NCBI GenBank assembly: GCA_003641405.1
Contig: QNAF01000003.1
Coordinates: forward strand, 1-28,006
DNA from: Candidatus Zixiibacteriota bacterium
Lineage (GTDB): Bacteria; Zixibacteria; MSB-5A5; GN15; FEB-12
Length of the DNA stretch: 28,006 bases
Direction: 5' to 3'
The translations under genes were made by a program, and so were the position numbers. Below are positions 1-9,800 of this stretch, in pieces (position 1 is the first letter of the stretch; every line of letters begins with the position of its first letter). The notes beneath the pieces are model-generated. The model worked only from the letters and a program-made list of their open reading frames with translations. It was not told where the DNA came from and searched no databases.

Positions 1-931
1 CGGCGGCGGGAACACCCCAACTGTTAAGAATGACATCAGGGACGTCCTCGGTCGTCATGGGATTGCCGTCCGGGTTCAGAGCCCACTGAAAGGCACTGAG
101 AATATCACTGATCGTTCCGCTGAGCGATCTCCCTTGATCGATAACACCGGCCGTCATCCAGTCGGCTCCCGGTGCCACTCCAATCGTGTCCGCACCTTCA
201 ACACCAACCATGGTGCCCATTGTATGCGTACCATGGCCGGATACATCAGTAGGCGTGGAGCTTGAGTTAGCCGTTGACATCCATGCTGAGGACAGTGCTG
301 ATGTATTGCCGCGCCAACTGCTGGAGAGTGAAGGGTGAGCCTGCTCGACACCGGTATCGAATGAGCAAACCAAACGACCGGCACCGGTGTACCCACGATT
401 CCACAAGTCATGAACCCCTAGTAAGTCAATATGACTCGTCGCAGAAGCAGCGGTGGCCGGAACATCCCTCACCTCAACCGGCTCAATACCTTCGATTGCA
501 ACATCCGGCGCAACCGACTCGACACCTTCCATGATCTCAACTTCCTTGATCTGCGAAGGAGTCAGACTGGCCGAAAAGGCAGACACAATCCAGAAGCGTT
601 TCACCGGAATGGTGGAGTGCAACTCAAGATACTCTGCTATCCTATCCGACGATACCGAATGATAGCCCTGCAACTTCCGGCTGACCTGCTGAATACGAGC
701 AGCCCTCGACAGACCACGGACACTGGCGGCCATCTGAACTTCGTGCTGTAGCTGGTCAGTCTGAAGAAAGACAAGAACAGGGACCTGGCCATCAGAGCCC
801 CACTGAGGATCGTTAACCCAGTCTGTTTCGTCCACGTCCAGAGACAGCCCACTAACCGCGCTGAACTGGATCACCAGCAGAGCACCGGCAAGAACAACGA
901 TTTCCAATAATGATATCTTATGATAGAACAT
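1..931 (-). CDS. S8 subtilisin-like serine protease, N-terminal part (cut by window edge)
   Basis: Secreted subtilase; 310 residues are visible and the C-terminus with the catalytic Ser lies outside. Residues 1-28 form a signal peptide with a long hydrophobic core. Residues about 45-155 look like an I9-type inhibitory propeptide (ending ESVAPDVAIEGIE). The catalytic domain follows, with Asp192 in CSFDTGVEQAHP, His233 in the GHGTHTMGT block, and a substrate-binding strand DVILNSWGVP near residues 299-308, a form typical of bacillopeptidase F-like subtilases. The start is ATG 931, with AAGGAG at 942-937; an in-frame ATG at 946 lacks an equally placed ribosome site. It is divergent from the glycosyltransferase at 1200. 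The frame is open throughout, so truncation is due only to the window. The family call is firm; the substrate is unknown. Confidence 0.93.
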   Translation of the reverse strand, partial: MFYHKISLLEIVVLAGALLVIQFSAVSGLSLDVDETDWVNDPQWGSDGQVPVLVFLQTDQLQHEVQMAASVRGLSRAARIQQVSRKLQGYHSVSSDRIAEYLELHSTIPVKRFWIVSAFSASLTPSQIKEVEIMEGVESVAPDVAIEGIEPVEVRDVPATAASATSHIDLLGVHDLWNRGYTGAGRLVCSFDTGVEQAHPSLSSSWRGNTSALSSAWMSTANSSSTPTDVSGHGTHTMGTMVGVEGADTIGVAPGADWMTAGVIDQGRSLSGTISDILSAFQWALNPDGNPMTTEDVPDVILNSWGVPAA

Positions 932-1081
932 TATATCTCCTTCCATATTCTCCGGGGAGACCTTTGAGCAAGGAACATGCCGATTAAACTCAAACGCATC
1001 CCGTTGCACATCAGCCTGGACGACGGACGTAACTCACTACACAACAACAACATATGACGCAGCCATCAGGCGGGGTTAATT

Positions 1082-1117
1082 GAGGAGGAGTGAAATCAAT
1101 ATCACGGTATGCAAAAT
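1082..1117 (+). promoter_or_regulatory. orphan Shine-Dalgarno with tiny upstream reading frames
   Basis: A strong GAGGAGGAG stands at 1082-1090 but is not correctly spaced to the glycosyltransferase start. GTG 1090 opens a 9-codon frame ending in TGA at 1117. ATG 1109 opens a 75-codon frame that overlaps the next gene out of frame. It may be a leader peptide region or chance. Confidence 0.25.
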
Positions 1118-1187
1118 GACGACAACACTTCCGTGACTACTGTACAACTCGCTGCAGTTTTTGCAGGCGTTTTCATACCGAGGTGCC

Positions 1188-1193
1188 TATATT
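1188..1193 (+). promoter_or_regulatory. possible -10 box of a leaderless promoter
   Basis: TATATT ends exactly 6 nt before ATG 1200, the same geometry as at hutI (25503-25508). No convincing -35 box lies 16-18 nt upstream, so support is weak. Confidence 0.3.
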
Positions 1194-1199
1194 TGGTCA

Positions 1200-3377
1200 A
1201 TGACCCTGAAGACCACAGAATCAAAACGGTCGGTGTATATGCCTGTCCTGCTGGTTCTTGCCGTAGCACTGACAGTACGCGTGGTCTACCTGTTCCAGTA
1301 CTCACAACTGCCAGACTGGGAAATCCTGACCGTTGATAACTGGTATCACTACAATTGGGCTAACTCACTGGCTGATGGTAACATCCTTGGGGATACCACG
1401 TATTTCCGAGCACCGCTGTATGCATGGTGCCTGGGACTTGCCCATGCCCTGTTTGGGGCTTCACTCTGGGTAGGTCGGCTATTCGGAATGGCGGTCGGAC
1501 TTGGGTCCGTACTGATGACATACGTTCTCGGGCGAAAACTACTCGATCACAAAACCGGGCTAACCGCAGCTTTGATCCACGCAGTTTATCCCATAGCGAT
1601 CTACTTCGAATCTGAACTGCTTCTGGATCCCCTCTTTACACTGCTGGTTCAAGTGACAATCTACCGTTTTGTAGTCTGGCTAGAGACGAAAAAGCGAAGC
1701 GATCTCTTCCTGTGTGGACTGGTATGTGGACTGGCTGCTATCACACGCCCGACTATCCTCGTAGCAGTTCCTCTCATGATTGCCCTCATAGTTTTTCGTC
1801 GGGGACTACCAGATCATTGGCGTCAGTTGGGAGCGCTCATCCTTGGACTTACCATCACAGTAGGACCAGTAACTATCAGAAATATGGTGGTCGCCGGCGA
1901 CCCCGTCCTGATCAGTTCACAAGCTGGTATCAACCTGTTCATCGGCAACAACGACGGTGCCGACGGTTTCTCGGCAGCCATGCCTGAACCATTCGGCAAC
2001 AACTGGAACCTTCGCCAGGTAACACACATAGCAGAAACAGACAGAGGCCGAAGACTTAGGCCAGGTGAAGTCTCCAGCTACTGGACAGAACGCGCGGCGA
2101 GATGGATCATTCACAATCCGGGAGATTTCGCACGGCTGTTTTTCACCAAACTTGGGAGCCAATTCAGCGATCGCAAGGTTTCCAACAACCGATCGCTTGA
2201 TGAGTTTTTCTCCAGGCCTTTTATACTCAAGTACAATCCGATCTCGTTCGGTGCCATTGCTGGCCTGGCACTGCTCGGATGTTTGTCAGTGTGGAGAATC
2301 AAGACAGCGAAATCATTCACTCTGCTGTTCCTGCTCCTCTACGTCCTGGCTACGTCAATGTTCTTCTTCAATAGTCGCTTCAGACTGCCACTTCTTCCGT
2401 TGTATTTTGTACTGGCTTCGGCAGGCATATGGTTTGTGATTGGACTGCTTCGCACACAAAGAATGAGATCAGCCGGGTACATTGTACTGGCGGGGTTCGT
2501 ATCGCTGGCTGCGTTCCTCTCTGAGAATCTCTTCCAACCCATAGTCACCCCAAATCACCTGATGTCAAAAGGACTCTACTACTACTCACATCAGGACTAT
2601 CGCACGGCCCAGGAGTTCTTTGAAAAGGCCCTCTCCCTGTACCCAACCAATTCTGAGATCAACCTCAATCTCGGAGCCTGTCTGTTCAAACAGGGATCGG
2701 TTGATTCTGCCCGATACTACTTTGAACGTGAGCTGGTTTTCCACCCTGAGCGCCCAAAAGTTTACAACAATCTGGCCTCCCTCGACCTCCTCGCCCACCA
2801 CTACGAATCTGCCCAACGCTGGATCAGAAAGGCGCTTCGAATCGCTCCCTATGATATAACAGCCAACACAATCTGGCTACGCATACTGGCGTCCGACTCG
2901 GCGCTGAGTGCGGAAAGTCTTATGGTAGAAATTGAAAAGTCTCTGGTTTCCACCGACTTTGACCTGACAATCCATAACGAAGGAGCGACATTACTTGCAG
3001 AACGAGGAGATCTGGCAGCCGCACGCAGTCTGCTTGCTCGAGTTCTAGACGCCTCTGCCCCACCGATTGAGACTGACGACTTCGCGTTTGGACCGGACTT
3101 CCCTCACGGTCATGACGGAATAGCGCAAGAGAAGGCCAAAGCTCACTATCAGCTCGGATATATCAATGGACTACAGGGACATATCGAAGAATCAATAGGA
3201 CACAGCACGGCCGCGATTGGTCTGGACTCTACTCTTGCCGAAGCTTATGTCAATCTAATCAGTGGATATGTTTCTGCAGGCCAAAGATGGATGGCTGACT
3301 CGGTTATGGATGATGCCGCAGAGAGATTTCCGAATCACCCCGCGATCAAATTGCTAAGAGAGAGTCAACAACAGTAG
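1200..3377 (+). CDS. GT39/ArnT-like membrane glycosyltransferase with C-terminal TPRs
   Basis: Predicted polyprenyl-phosphate-sugar-dependent glycosyltransferase (PMT_2 type) of the inner membrane, 725 residues. An N-terminal membrane segment (about 14-33) is followed by the acidic first-loop motif with Asp46 (TVDNWYHYNWA), RAPLYAW, and about ten further hydrophobic segments to about residue 440. From about 455 to the end there are TPR-like repeats (e.g. DYRTAQEFFEKALSLYPTN) that would lie outside the membrane. The frame is open from TTG 1161, but ATG 1200 (MTLKTTE) is preferred; ATG 1239 is also possible. No proper Shine-Dalgarno precedes any of these, and the strong GAGGAGGAG at 1082-1090 is too far away. 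The acceptor (protein, lipid A or other glycan) cannot be told. Confidence 0.85.
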   Translation: MTLKTTESKRSVYMPVLLVLAVALTVRVVYLFQYSQLPDWEILTVDNWYHYNWANSLADGNILGDTTYFRAPLYAWCLGLAHALFGASLWVGRLFGMAVGLGSVLMTYVLGRKLLDHKTGLTAALIHAVYPIAIYFESELLLDPLFTLLVQVTIYRFVVWLETKKRSDLFLCGLVCGLAAITRPTILVAVPLMIALIVFRRGLPDHWRQLGALILGLTITVGPVTIRNMVVAGDPVLISSQAGINLFIGNNDGADGFSAAMPEPFGNNWNLRQVTHIAETDRGRRLRPGEVSSYWTERAARWIIHNPGDFARLFFTKLGSQFSDRKVSNNRSLDEFFSRPFILKYNPISFGAIAGLALLGCLSVWRIKTAKSFTLLFLLLYVLATSMFFFNSRFRLPLLPLYFVLASAGIWFVIGLLRTQRMRSAGYIVLAGFVSLAAFLSENLFQPIVTPNHLMSKGLYYYSHQDYRTAQEFFEKALSLYPTNSEINLNLGACLFKQGSVDSARYYFERELVFHPERPKVYNNLASLDLLAHHYESAQRWIRKALRIAPYDITANTIWLRILASDSALSAESLMVEIEKSLVSTDFDLTIHNEGATLLAERGDLAAARSLLARVLDASAPPIETDDFAFGPDFPHGHDGIAQEKAKAHYQLGYINGLQGHIEESIGHSTAAIGLDSTLAEAYVNLISGYVSAGQRWMADSVMDDAAERFPNHPAIKLLRESQQQ

Positions 3378-3396
3378 GTCACAAGAGAACAAAGAA

Positions 3397-3426
3397 GCGG
3401 AGAGACCGAGCAATCGGTCCCTCCGC
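3397..3426 (-). terminator. hairpin terminator between convergent genes
   Basis: GCGGAG-A-GACCGA pairs with TCGGTC-C-CTCCGC around a GCAA loop (one mismatch). On the minus strand the stem is followed by TTCTTTGTTCTC, so it best fits termination of the lipoprotein operon ending at 3455. It may also stop the glycosyltransferase transcript. Confidence 0.6.
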
Positions 3427-3454
3427 ATAATATCAGGCTGTTACCAGTCTATTG

Positions 3455-5767
3455 TCAATTGTTCATTATCTGGTAGAACGATTCCTTGTCTCCATTAGCA
3501 CCCCAGTATGCATCCCAGTACCTGCTTTCGCACTCAATAGCAGTAGCACGAGTTTCGGAATCCATATCGCTCAACCCTCGGCTTCCAAGATTTCCTAACC
3601 AGCGCTCCGTCCACAGCCACTCAAGCACGTTGTTTACAACTTGATATCCGGCTGTGTTCTCCATGGCCATCGGTGAAAACACGAAGTGAACAGTCCGGAA
3701 TAGGCCCCTGTTAAGACGGTGGGCTACCGGAGCTCCATGGAATCTTATACTGGACACCGGGTGATTGGGACCGTAAAACGACTCATACAGATACAGCACC
3801 TCAGTTTCCTGCACTCTGGCTGCCCAACCAACCCCGGGCTGAGCTCCTCTTTCCGGCAACCACTGAAGTCTACCTACCCATTTGTAATCCTGGTGCAGAG
3901 TCGCCGTATCGACATGAAGATGAGGCCACTTGCTATCATCCAGTGACAATGCACCAATGAAGTCATCTACTCGTACAGTGTCACCGGGTACACTGTTCAG
4001 GTAGTAACCGAAACCGCAGAAGGAGTAGGCTCTTGTTCCCCAATAGTACTCGTAGTTCGGAGACGCTGGACGGCTTGGAAATCCAGGAGCTCCTTCCTGG
4101 ATATTCCCAATCGTTGCCCTGGCCATGATCCAGGCATTGACACCGGCTTGGATAGCCGTGTACACAGCTACCGCTTTTTCATGTCCTGGAAGACCTATAA
4201 CACCTGTTGAAGCGTTGTCGTTGACCAGAAAAACAATTTTGTGTGTCAACAGGAATCTAAGGAAAGTGGAATCACCCTGTTCAAACTCTCCGTGGAATAT
4301 GTAGTCTTTATCCGTATCAAATTCCAACGAATCACTATCCGGTCGAGTGTCGATCCATGCGTTGACGGCACCCATCCAATACTCCTCGGCCCTATTGAAA
4401 CGGACGCGGTTTACGGAGTAAACCTGCCCCACGTCAATGACCAGGACATCTCGCTCGAACTTTGGATTGATTACGGTGAAATTGATAAAGTCCGGCGTAA
4501 GATCAGGCACGTGCGCATCATCACGACATCTAACCCAGAATACAAAACGCATCTCAATGGATGTATCAGACGGGTAAAGAGAGTACACGTTATAGATCGA
4601 ATCTCTCGTGTCTGTCACCCACACGTTTCCGGTCGGTAGACCGTTTACGTCGTACTCCATCGAACTCTCGGCGATACGGTTGTAGACTGCCGAATTCTGA
4701 AAGTCATCATCCAGTATCCGCACGATGGTATCGACCGTACCGTATACGCCGTATTCGGTTTCATCAAGAAGCGTGTCGATAAGTATCGTGTCACAGATCG
4801 TAATGGGCTCTCCGTCTTCGTACGTGGTATTGCACGTTATGTAGGCAGTCGGCAACACCGTCCAGAAGGTATCAACTCCAACAATAGAGTCAATAGTGGA
4901 ATCCGGCGGTTGACCAAACCTGAACGTCTGAGCATCATTCGTCACGAACACCGGTATCATGAAAGAGTCTATTAACTCCGAATACTCTTCAGGAGTGTAT
5001 GGTCCAAGTAACTTCCACTCGAACTCAAACGGAGGCGGATCTGTAGGATAGTCATGAATGTCAGAGCCTTCCCAATGCAACCTAATACCAGTATTCACAC
5101 CGCCAGCTCCTATGGCGTTGATGAACGGTACTCCAGGAACGAATCCGGTGATTTGTGTTTCAGGTGGGTTGTCAATACGGAAGAACCTTCTAAATGACAG
5201 GTAGGTATTGGAAGTGATGTCCGAACCCAGCCCCTGGTCATCAAATGCCTGGACAAACAAAAACTGTGCTACCGGCTCCACAAAGGGATTAGATATCTCT
5301 GCCGACATCGGAATAATATTGCTTGTCTTCGGGTCACCCGCGTTGATGTCCACGTACAGATAACTCCAGAGAGTGTCGTGAACAGCATTAGGCAACAATG
5401 GATCAGCAAGACACTCATTGACATACTGTTGAATCTCGGAATCCAACAACCACGTTGTTGAGTCTGCCTGAACCGGATGCCAATCAGCGGGCCTGCCTAA
5501 AGCATAGCCCATAGAGTCTTCTCTAACCACGATGTACCTGTAGTAGACGATCTGGCCGTCGCGATCCTGTCCAACCCAATTAACGATAGGATTGACAGAA
5601 GTTTGGTATCCTTCAGGAGGTATATTAACAAACCAGACTATCGGTTTCAGGTTCCCTAGTTGTTCTCCATCCAGTTTCTTGGTGCAGCCACTGTAGAAAA
5701 CCAACAGCAGCAACAAGCTCAAAGAAAGGAAAAACAATGTTTTCAATGATCTGGAATAGTTCTTCAT
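3455..5767 (-). CDS. large lipoprotein of unknown function, last gene of the receptor operon
   Basis: 770 residues. The N-terminus is a type II signal peptide: a Leu/Phe-rich core followed by YSG-Cys28, so the mature protein should be lipid-anchored. Early sequence (PIVNWVGQDRDGQIVYYRYIVV region, about residues 55-85) resembles an extracellular Ig/Fn3-like fold; this is inference. The second half, from about residue 440, changes character: a hydrophobic strand (DVLVIDVG), a second one (THKIVFLVNDNAS, about 505-520) and a C-terminal helix with NNVLEWLW, suggestive of an alpha/beta flavodoxin-like or glutamine-amidotransferase-like fold without an obvious catalytic Cys. It starts 21 nt downstream of the PorV-type gene and is probably co-transcribed. 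I do not recognise a specific function. Confidence 0.85.
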   Translation of the reverse strand: MKNYSRSLKTLFFLSLSLLLLLVFYSGCTKKLDGEQLGNLKPIVWFVNIPPEGYQTSVNPIVNWVGQDRDGQIVYYRYIVVREDSMGYALGRPADWHPVQADSTTWLLDSEIQQYVNECLADPLLPNAVHDTLWSYLYVDINAGDPKTSNIIPMSAEISNPFVEPVAQFLFVQAFDDQGLGSDITSNTYLSFRRFFRIDNPPETQITGFVPGVPFINAIGAGGVNTGIRLHWEGSDIHDYPTDPPPFEFEWKLLGPYTPEEYSELIDSFMIPVFVTNDAQTFRFGQPPDSTIDSIVGVDTFWTVLPTAYITCNTTYEDGEPITICDTILIDTLLDETEYGVYGTVDTIVRILDDDFQNSAVYNRIAESSMEYDVNGLPTGNVWVTDTRDSIYNVYSLYPSDTSIEMRFVFWVRCRDDAHVPDLTPDFINFTVINPKFERDVLVIDVGQVYSVNRVRFNRAEEYWMGAVNAWIDTRPDSDSLEFDTDKDYIFHGEFEQGDSTFLRFLLTHKIVFLVNDNASTGVIGLPGHEKAVAVYTAIQAGVNAWIMARATIGNIQEGAPGFPSRPASPNYEYYWGTRAYSFCGFGYYLNSVPGDTVRVDDFIGALSLDDSKWPHLHVDTATLHQDYKWVGRLQWLPERGAQPGVGWAARVQETEVLYLYESFYGPNHPVSSIRFHGAPVAHRLNRGLFRTVHFVFSPMAMENTAGYQVVNNVLEWLWTERWLGNLGSRGLSDMDSETRATAIECESRYWDAYWGANGDKESFYQIMNN

Positions 5768-5788
5768 CTTAACTTCGCTTTCCCCTCG

Positions 5789-6802
5789 TTAGAATGCAAT
5801 TGCCATCGTAAACCGGTGTACCTGCGTCAGGATCCCAAAATCCTGAAACGCGTAATCGAACCGGAGTTCACCATCTTCACCGTACGGAAGTCTTAGTCCT
5901 CCGCCAAAGGTAAATCCATCCACATCATAGTTGAATCGACTACCTGCCCGCAACATATACCGATCCTTGAAAACGTACTCAACGCCCGTGTTGTACTTCT
6001 CAAGGTTGTCCGAAGGATGACCACCTTCCGCGGCAAGAGTAACTACGTGATCAATACTCTCCACCACGTTGATCGCTCCGCCAAACTTAAAATTGATCGG
6101 AAGGGGAAATGCTTTTTCAATAAACTTAAGGTCCGGTCCGAAGTTCGTGATCGCCATAGCCAGCTTGAAACCTCGATACCCGGCATCGTAGCTTGTTCCT
6201 ACATCCGCCGACCATCCATTGGCTGAGTAGTCGTGAACATACTGACCAATGTACCTGACAGTGAACCCAATCGAGAATCTGTCAGTCAAGTAACGGGCAT
6301 AGCTGGCGGACAGAGCGAAATCATTCCACGCGAACTTACGTCCGGTTCCTTCCACATCAGCATGAAGACTGAAGTCAGGACCCTGACCATAAGTACGCTC
6401 CACCATCGAACCTGAGGTGAGTGCGTGAACTCCGATACCCAGAACACCGCCTATCGACTCCAGGGGGAATCCCAAAGCCACAAAGCCGTATTGGACATCA
6501 GCAGGCATATCAATGTAAGTAGCCAACACCTCGCGTCCCCAAAGAGCTGTCAAGCCAGCCGGGTTGTAGTACACCGCTGAAACATCGTTGGCAACAGCCG
6601 TATACGCTCCGGCCATTCCCATGCTCCGAGCCGACACACCCAGTTCGAGAAACTGAGCACCCGTGGTGCCGACCTTTGCCTGAGCAAATGCATCCGATGG
6701 TGTTCCAATGATTAGCAACCCCACCAGCATCAGAGACACTGCCAGAATTGATCTGAATCCAGGCTGCATCAACCTGGGACACCGCTTGTTTGCCGTAAAC
6801 AT
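5789..6802 (-). CDS. PorV/PorQ family outer-membrane beta-barrel protein
   Basis: 337 residues. A signal peptide ends near AFAQ, followed by the family signature: AKVGTTGAQFLELGVSARSM, MGMAGAYTAVANDVSAVYYN and PAGLTALWG. The remainder is alternating beta-strand sequence ending in an aromatic-rich strand (HRFTMAIAF), as expected of a barrel of the FadL-like PorV class. In Bacteroidetes, PorV acts in type IX secretion as an attachment or shuttle component; in other FCB phyla the role of these paralogues is undefined. ATG 6802 is chosen because GAGG lies 6 nt upstream; TTG 6805 directly precedes it. The gene lies between the TonB-dependent receptor (50 nt gap) and the large lipoprotein (21 nt gap). 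A second family member starts at 27349. Confidence 0.92.
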   Translation of the reverse strand: MFTANKRCPRLMQPGFRSILAVSLMLVGLLIIGTPSDAFAQAKVGTTGAQFLELGVSARSMGMAGAYTAVANDVSAVYYNPAGLTALWGREVLATYIDMPADVQYGFVALGFPLESIGGVLGIGVHALTSGSMVERTYGQGPDFSLHADVEGTGRKFAWNDFALSASYARYLTDRFSIGFTVRYIGQYVHDYSANGWSADVGTSYDAGYRGFKLAMAITNFGPDLKFIEKAFPLPINFKFGGAINVVESIDHVVTLAAEGGHPSDNLEKYNTGVEYVFKDRYMLRAGSRFNYDVDGFTFGGGLRLPYGEDGELRFDYAFQDFGILTQVHRFTMAIAF

Positions 6803-6852
6803 CAAGTACCTCGCATATCACATAGCATGGACAATTCTTGTTACAAAAACCT

Positions 6853-9800
6853 CTAAAAGTTCACACCAAGACCCAGGCGAATCTGACGAGGGTAACCCCA
6901 ATTGTAGGGATTCCTATCGTATTCTGTTCCACCTTTAATAACCTGATTCTGGTTCTGCTGAGTATCCGCACGACCGGTGTTCTCATACACATCGTCAACA
7001 TTGCGACTGTTGAATATGTTTTCGACCCACATGATTCCTTCCCAGTCGAGTCCGGCCATAGTGAACTCCTTCTGAAACCTCACGTCGAACACAGCAGTGC
7101 CTGGATACCGCATTGAGTTGTTTTCAATATCCTCCAGACCTGTCTGAGAAATCCCAGGGTAAGCACTGGTGGGTGTAAACGGTTTGCCACTATTGATGAT
7201 CGTTTGAAGCGAAAAAGACCAGCCGTTAGGAATCGGAACACCGAACAGACGCGGCTTCGCGGTCGTAGACATGTAAATTTGAATGCCAGCCCTGAGTGAA
7301 TGGCGTATGTCGTGATCGAGCGGAGACTCAGTAAGCGGTTGACGAGACAGGAGGAATTCCTCCATGAAGTTCTCGTTTGTCTGTGAGTCTTTGCCATAAG
7401 CAAACGCGTACGCATAGCTGACACTGCCATTGACAGATCCGCCCCGCTTCTCCAGCGTCACTTCGAAACCACGGCTGCGGCCATAGTCTTTGTTCAGGTA
7501 CTGGTTAATATAGATTGATTCATTCTGCAGCACCTGGCCCTGATTGATCTTGTCAAACTCATCCTTGAAGTACCCCTCGATATCGATGGTATAGGTCGGA
7601 GTAATCTTGTATTTCACACCAAAGGAGTACTGAATGGTTTTCTGATAGTCGAGATTCGGGTTACCGACAATATCGTTCTGGTTAACCGACGAAGTATTCC
7701 TTGCATACATCCAGACAAACGATGGCAACTGGAAGAAGTGTCCGTAGTTGAAATAGACCTTGGCCTTGTCAGAAATCGGGTATGAGAAGCCGATCCGCGG
7801 CGAAAACTTCTGACGGTCACCCTGTACAGTGCCGCCTCGATCATCCGCCCTCAGCGTCGCCGCAAGCTCGTCGGCATCCTGAAGAAAGAAATCCCATCGC
7901 AGACCCAACGAAGCGATCATAGAGCCATATTCAATCTTGTCACGGAAATAGACAGCTCCAGAGGTCGGTGCGTATGTATAGAAATCTCGGAAAGCACCCC
8001 GCTCAGAATATAGATTCAACGTATCAGGTGATCCTGTATACTGTAAGTAAGGTCGCTCTATCCTCCCGTAGGACAGTGAGTCAATCTGGAAGAAACAGCC
8101 ACCTTTTAGTTCGTGCCTTCCCATCTGGCGAGTAATCTTCAACTCTCCACGATAGGTTCGAACCTGTCTATCTTCCCAGACGGCGTCAACGTCATGGTTG
8201 CCACGATCCAGAAAGCTCGCAGTTCCCCCATAGTCGTAGCGGCCATTGCCATTCTCATCTGTAAATTGCTCGCCGGGATCGTACTGTCCGTTCGGTGGAT
8301 CATATATCCCGTTCCGGTTCCTATCCTCAAACGGTGTTGTCAGATCCCATGGATCGTTCGGTCCGTCGTAGTAGCCGTTATGGTTAAGATCCTGGTTGAC
8401 CTCCAGATCAGGAGAACGGAAGAAGATATCGATACCTGGGTCGTAAACGCGATTCGAGTTAACATCCGTAAACGGTTCACCAATAATTGAGTCACCATCA
8501 ACGTATGGTTCGGGTGTGCGTCTGTCAATGATAGGATATAGTTCGACATCAAGAACACCATTACCGTTTCTGTCATGCAGTACATCCCCCGCATCCCAGA
8601 CACCGTTTCCGTTCAGATCGATAAACGGCTCACTCTCCAAATTGTCAATAATGCCGTTATCGTTAAAGTACCATGGATAGAAAAACGCGCCGCCACCTTG
8701 AACATTGTCAATAAAAGTATTGAACTCACCGTACGTGTATTGAGGATCGCCATTAGCTGCAGTATCGGGGAACAGATTGATAAGGGGTTCAGGACGGTCA
8801 TAGATACCGTTCTGGTTGACATCAGTGTATGTCTCCCACTCACTGTCAAGGGAGAACTCGTCAGGAGGAATGGTCTTGCCGGGATGATCTGGGTTACCGG
8901 GGGCTAAGTCACTGTGCGTATCAAGAACCGACAGGTTTAGTTCATAGAACATGTTCCTCGCGATTTCCTGAGTAACTTCCAGTGACATGCTATGCCTGTT
9001 TTGTGAACGAACAGGTGCGGTTGCGTAACTGTAACGATAATCCCAACTGAATGCTGTCCACTTTGAGTACCACCGCTTGTAGGAGAAAATAAACTTGAGA
9101 TTCTGGCGGGGCCGGAATTTCAGGTTTGTCTGGAAATGGTAGGAATCATAAGCCCGCTGAGGAATCTCAAAACCAAGTAAATTGATCGAGGACCAATTGC
9201 GACTCGTAGCGGGAGTGTCATAGTTTGACATAGGGTAGAAACCATCTGTCTTACTTACCTCCCCATACACATAGTACGTAAACTCCTGGTCCTTCAGAAC
9301 ATTGAGACCTAACGCGGGCAGCACTTTGTCTGACAGCAACGGGTCCGGACCGGAGATCGAGAACATGCAAAAATCATAGTTCTGAGAATACTTATTGAGA
9401 TCTGCATTTCCAAGATCATCCGTTATGTACTGGAATTTGACATTCGTGTTATCCTTTGAACCGGTGTTACTTCGGATATTCACAATCCCCGAAAGAGCGT
9501 TTCCGTATTCGGGGTCGAAACCGTCTTTGATAATCTGGATTTCAGATATTGATCCCGAGACCAGCGACAGGTTTGCTCCAATCTGTCCCTGCCCTCCGAG
9601 CGGATCACCAATTGGGACACCATCCACAATATAGGCCACCTCACCTGCGCGTCCGCCACGAATAAACACATCACCTTCAGCCGTAGTATGAACACCGGCA
9701 ACCTGTTCCAGGAGGGCATCAACACTCTGTACCGGCATGGTCTCGATCTCATCTGCTGTAATCACCACCTGGCTGGTCACATCAGTGATATCCAGCACGT

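Noticed and set aside
1109..1336. 75-residue plus-strand ORF
   Set aside because: It overlaps the glycosyltransferase start out of frame; ribosome site spacing of 18 nt is too long. Kept only as part of the orphan Shine-Dalgarno observation.
4241..4639. 132-residue plus-strand reading frame
   Set aside because: Antisense to the large lipoprotein gene and lacking any start signal.
8155..8164. GGTTCGAACC resembling a tRNA T-arm
   Set aside because: It lies inside the TonB-receptor coding frame with no acceptor or anticodon stems around it.
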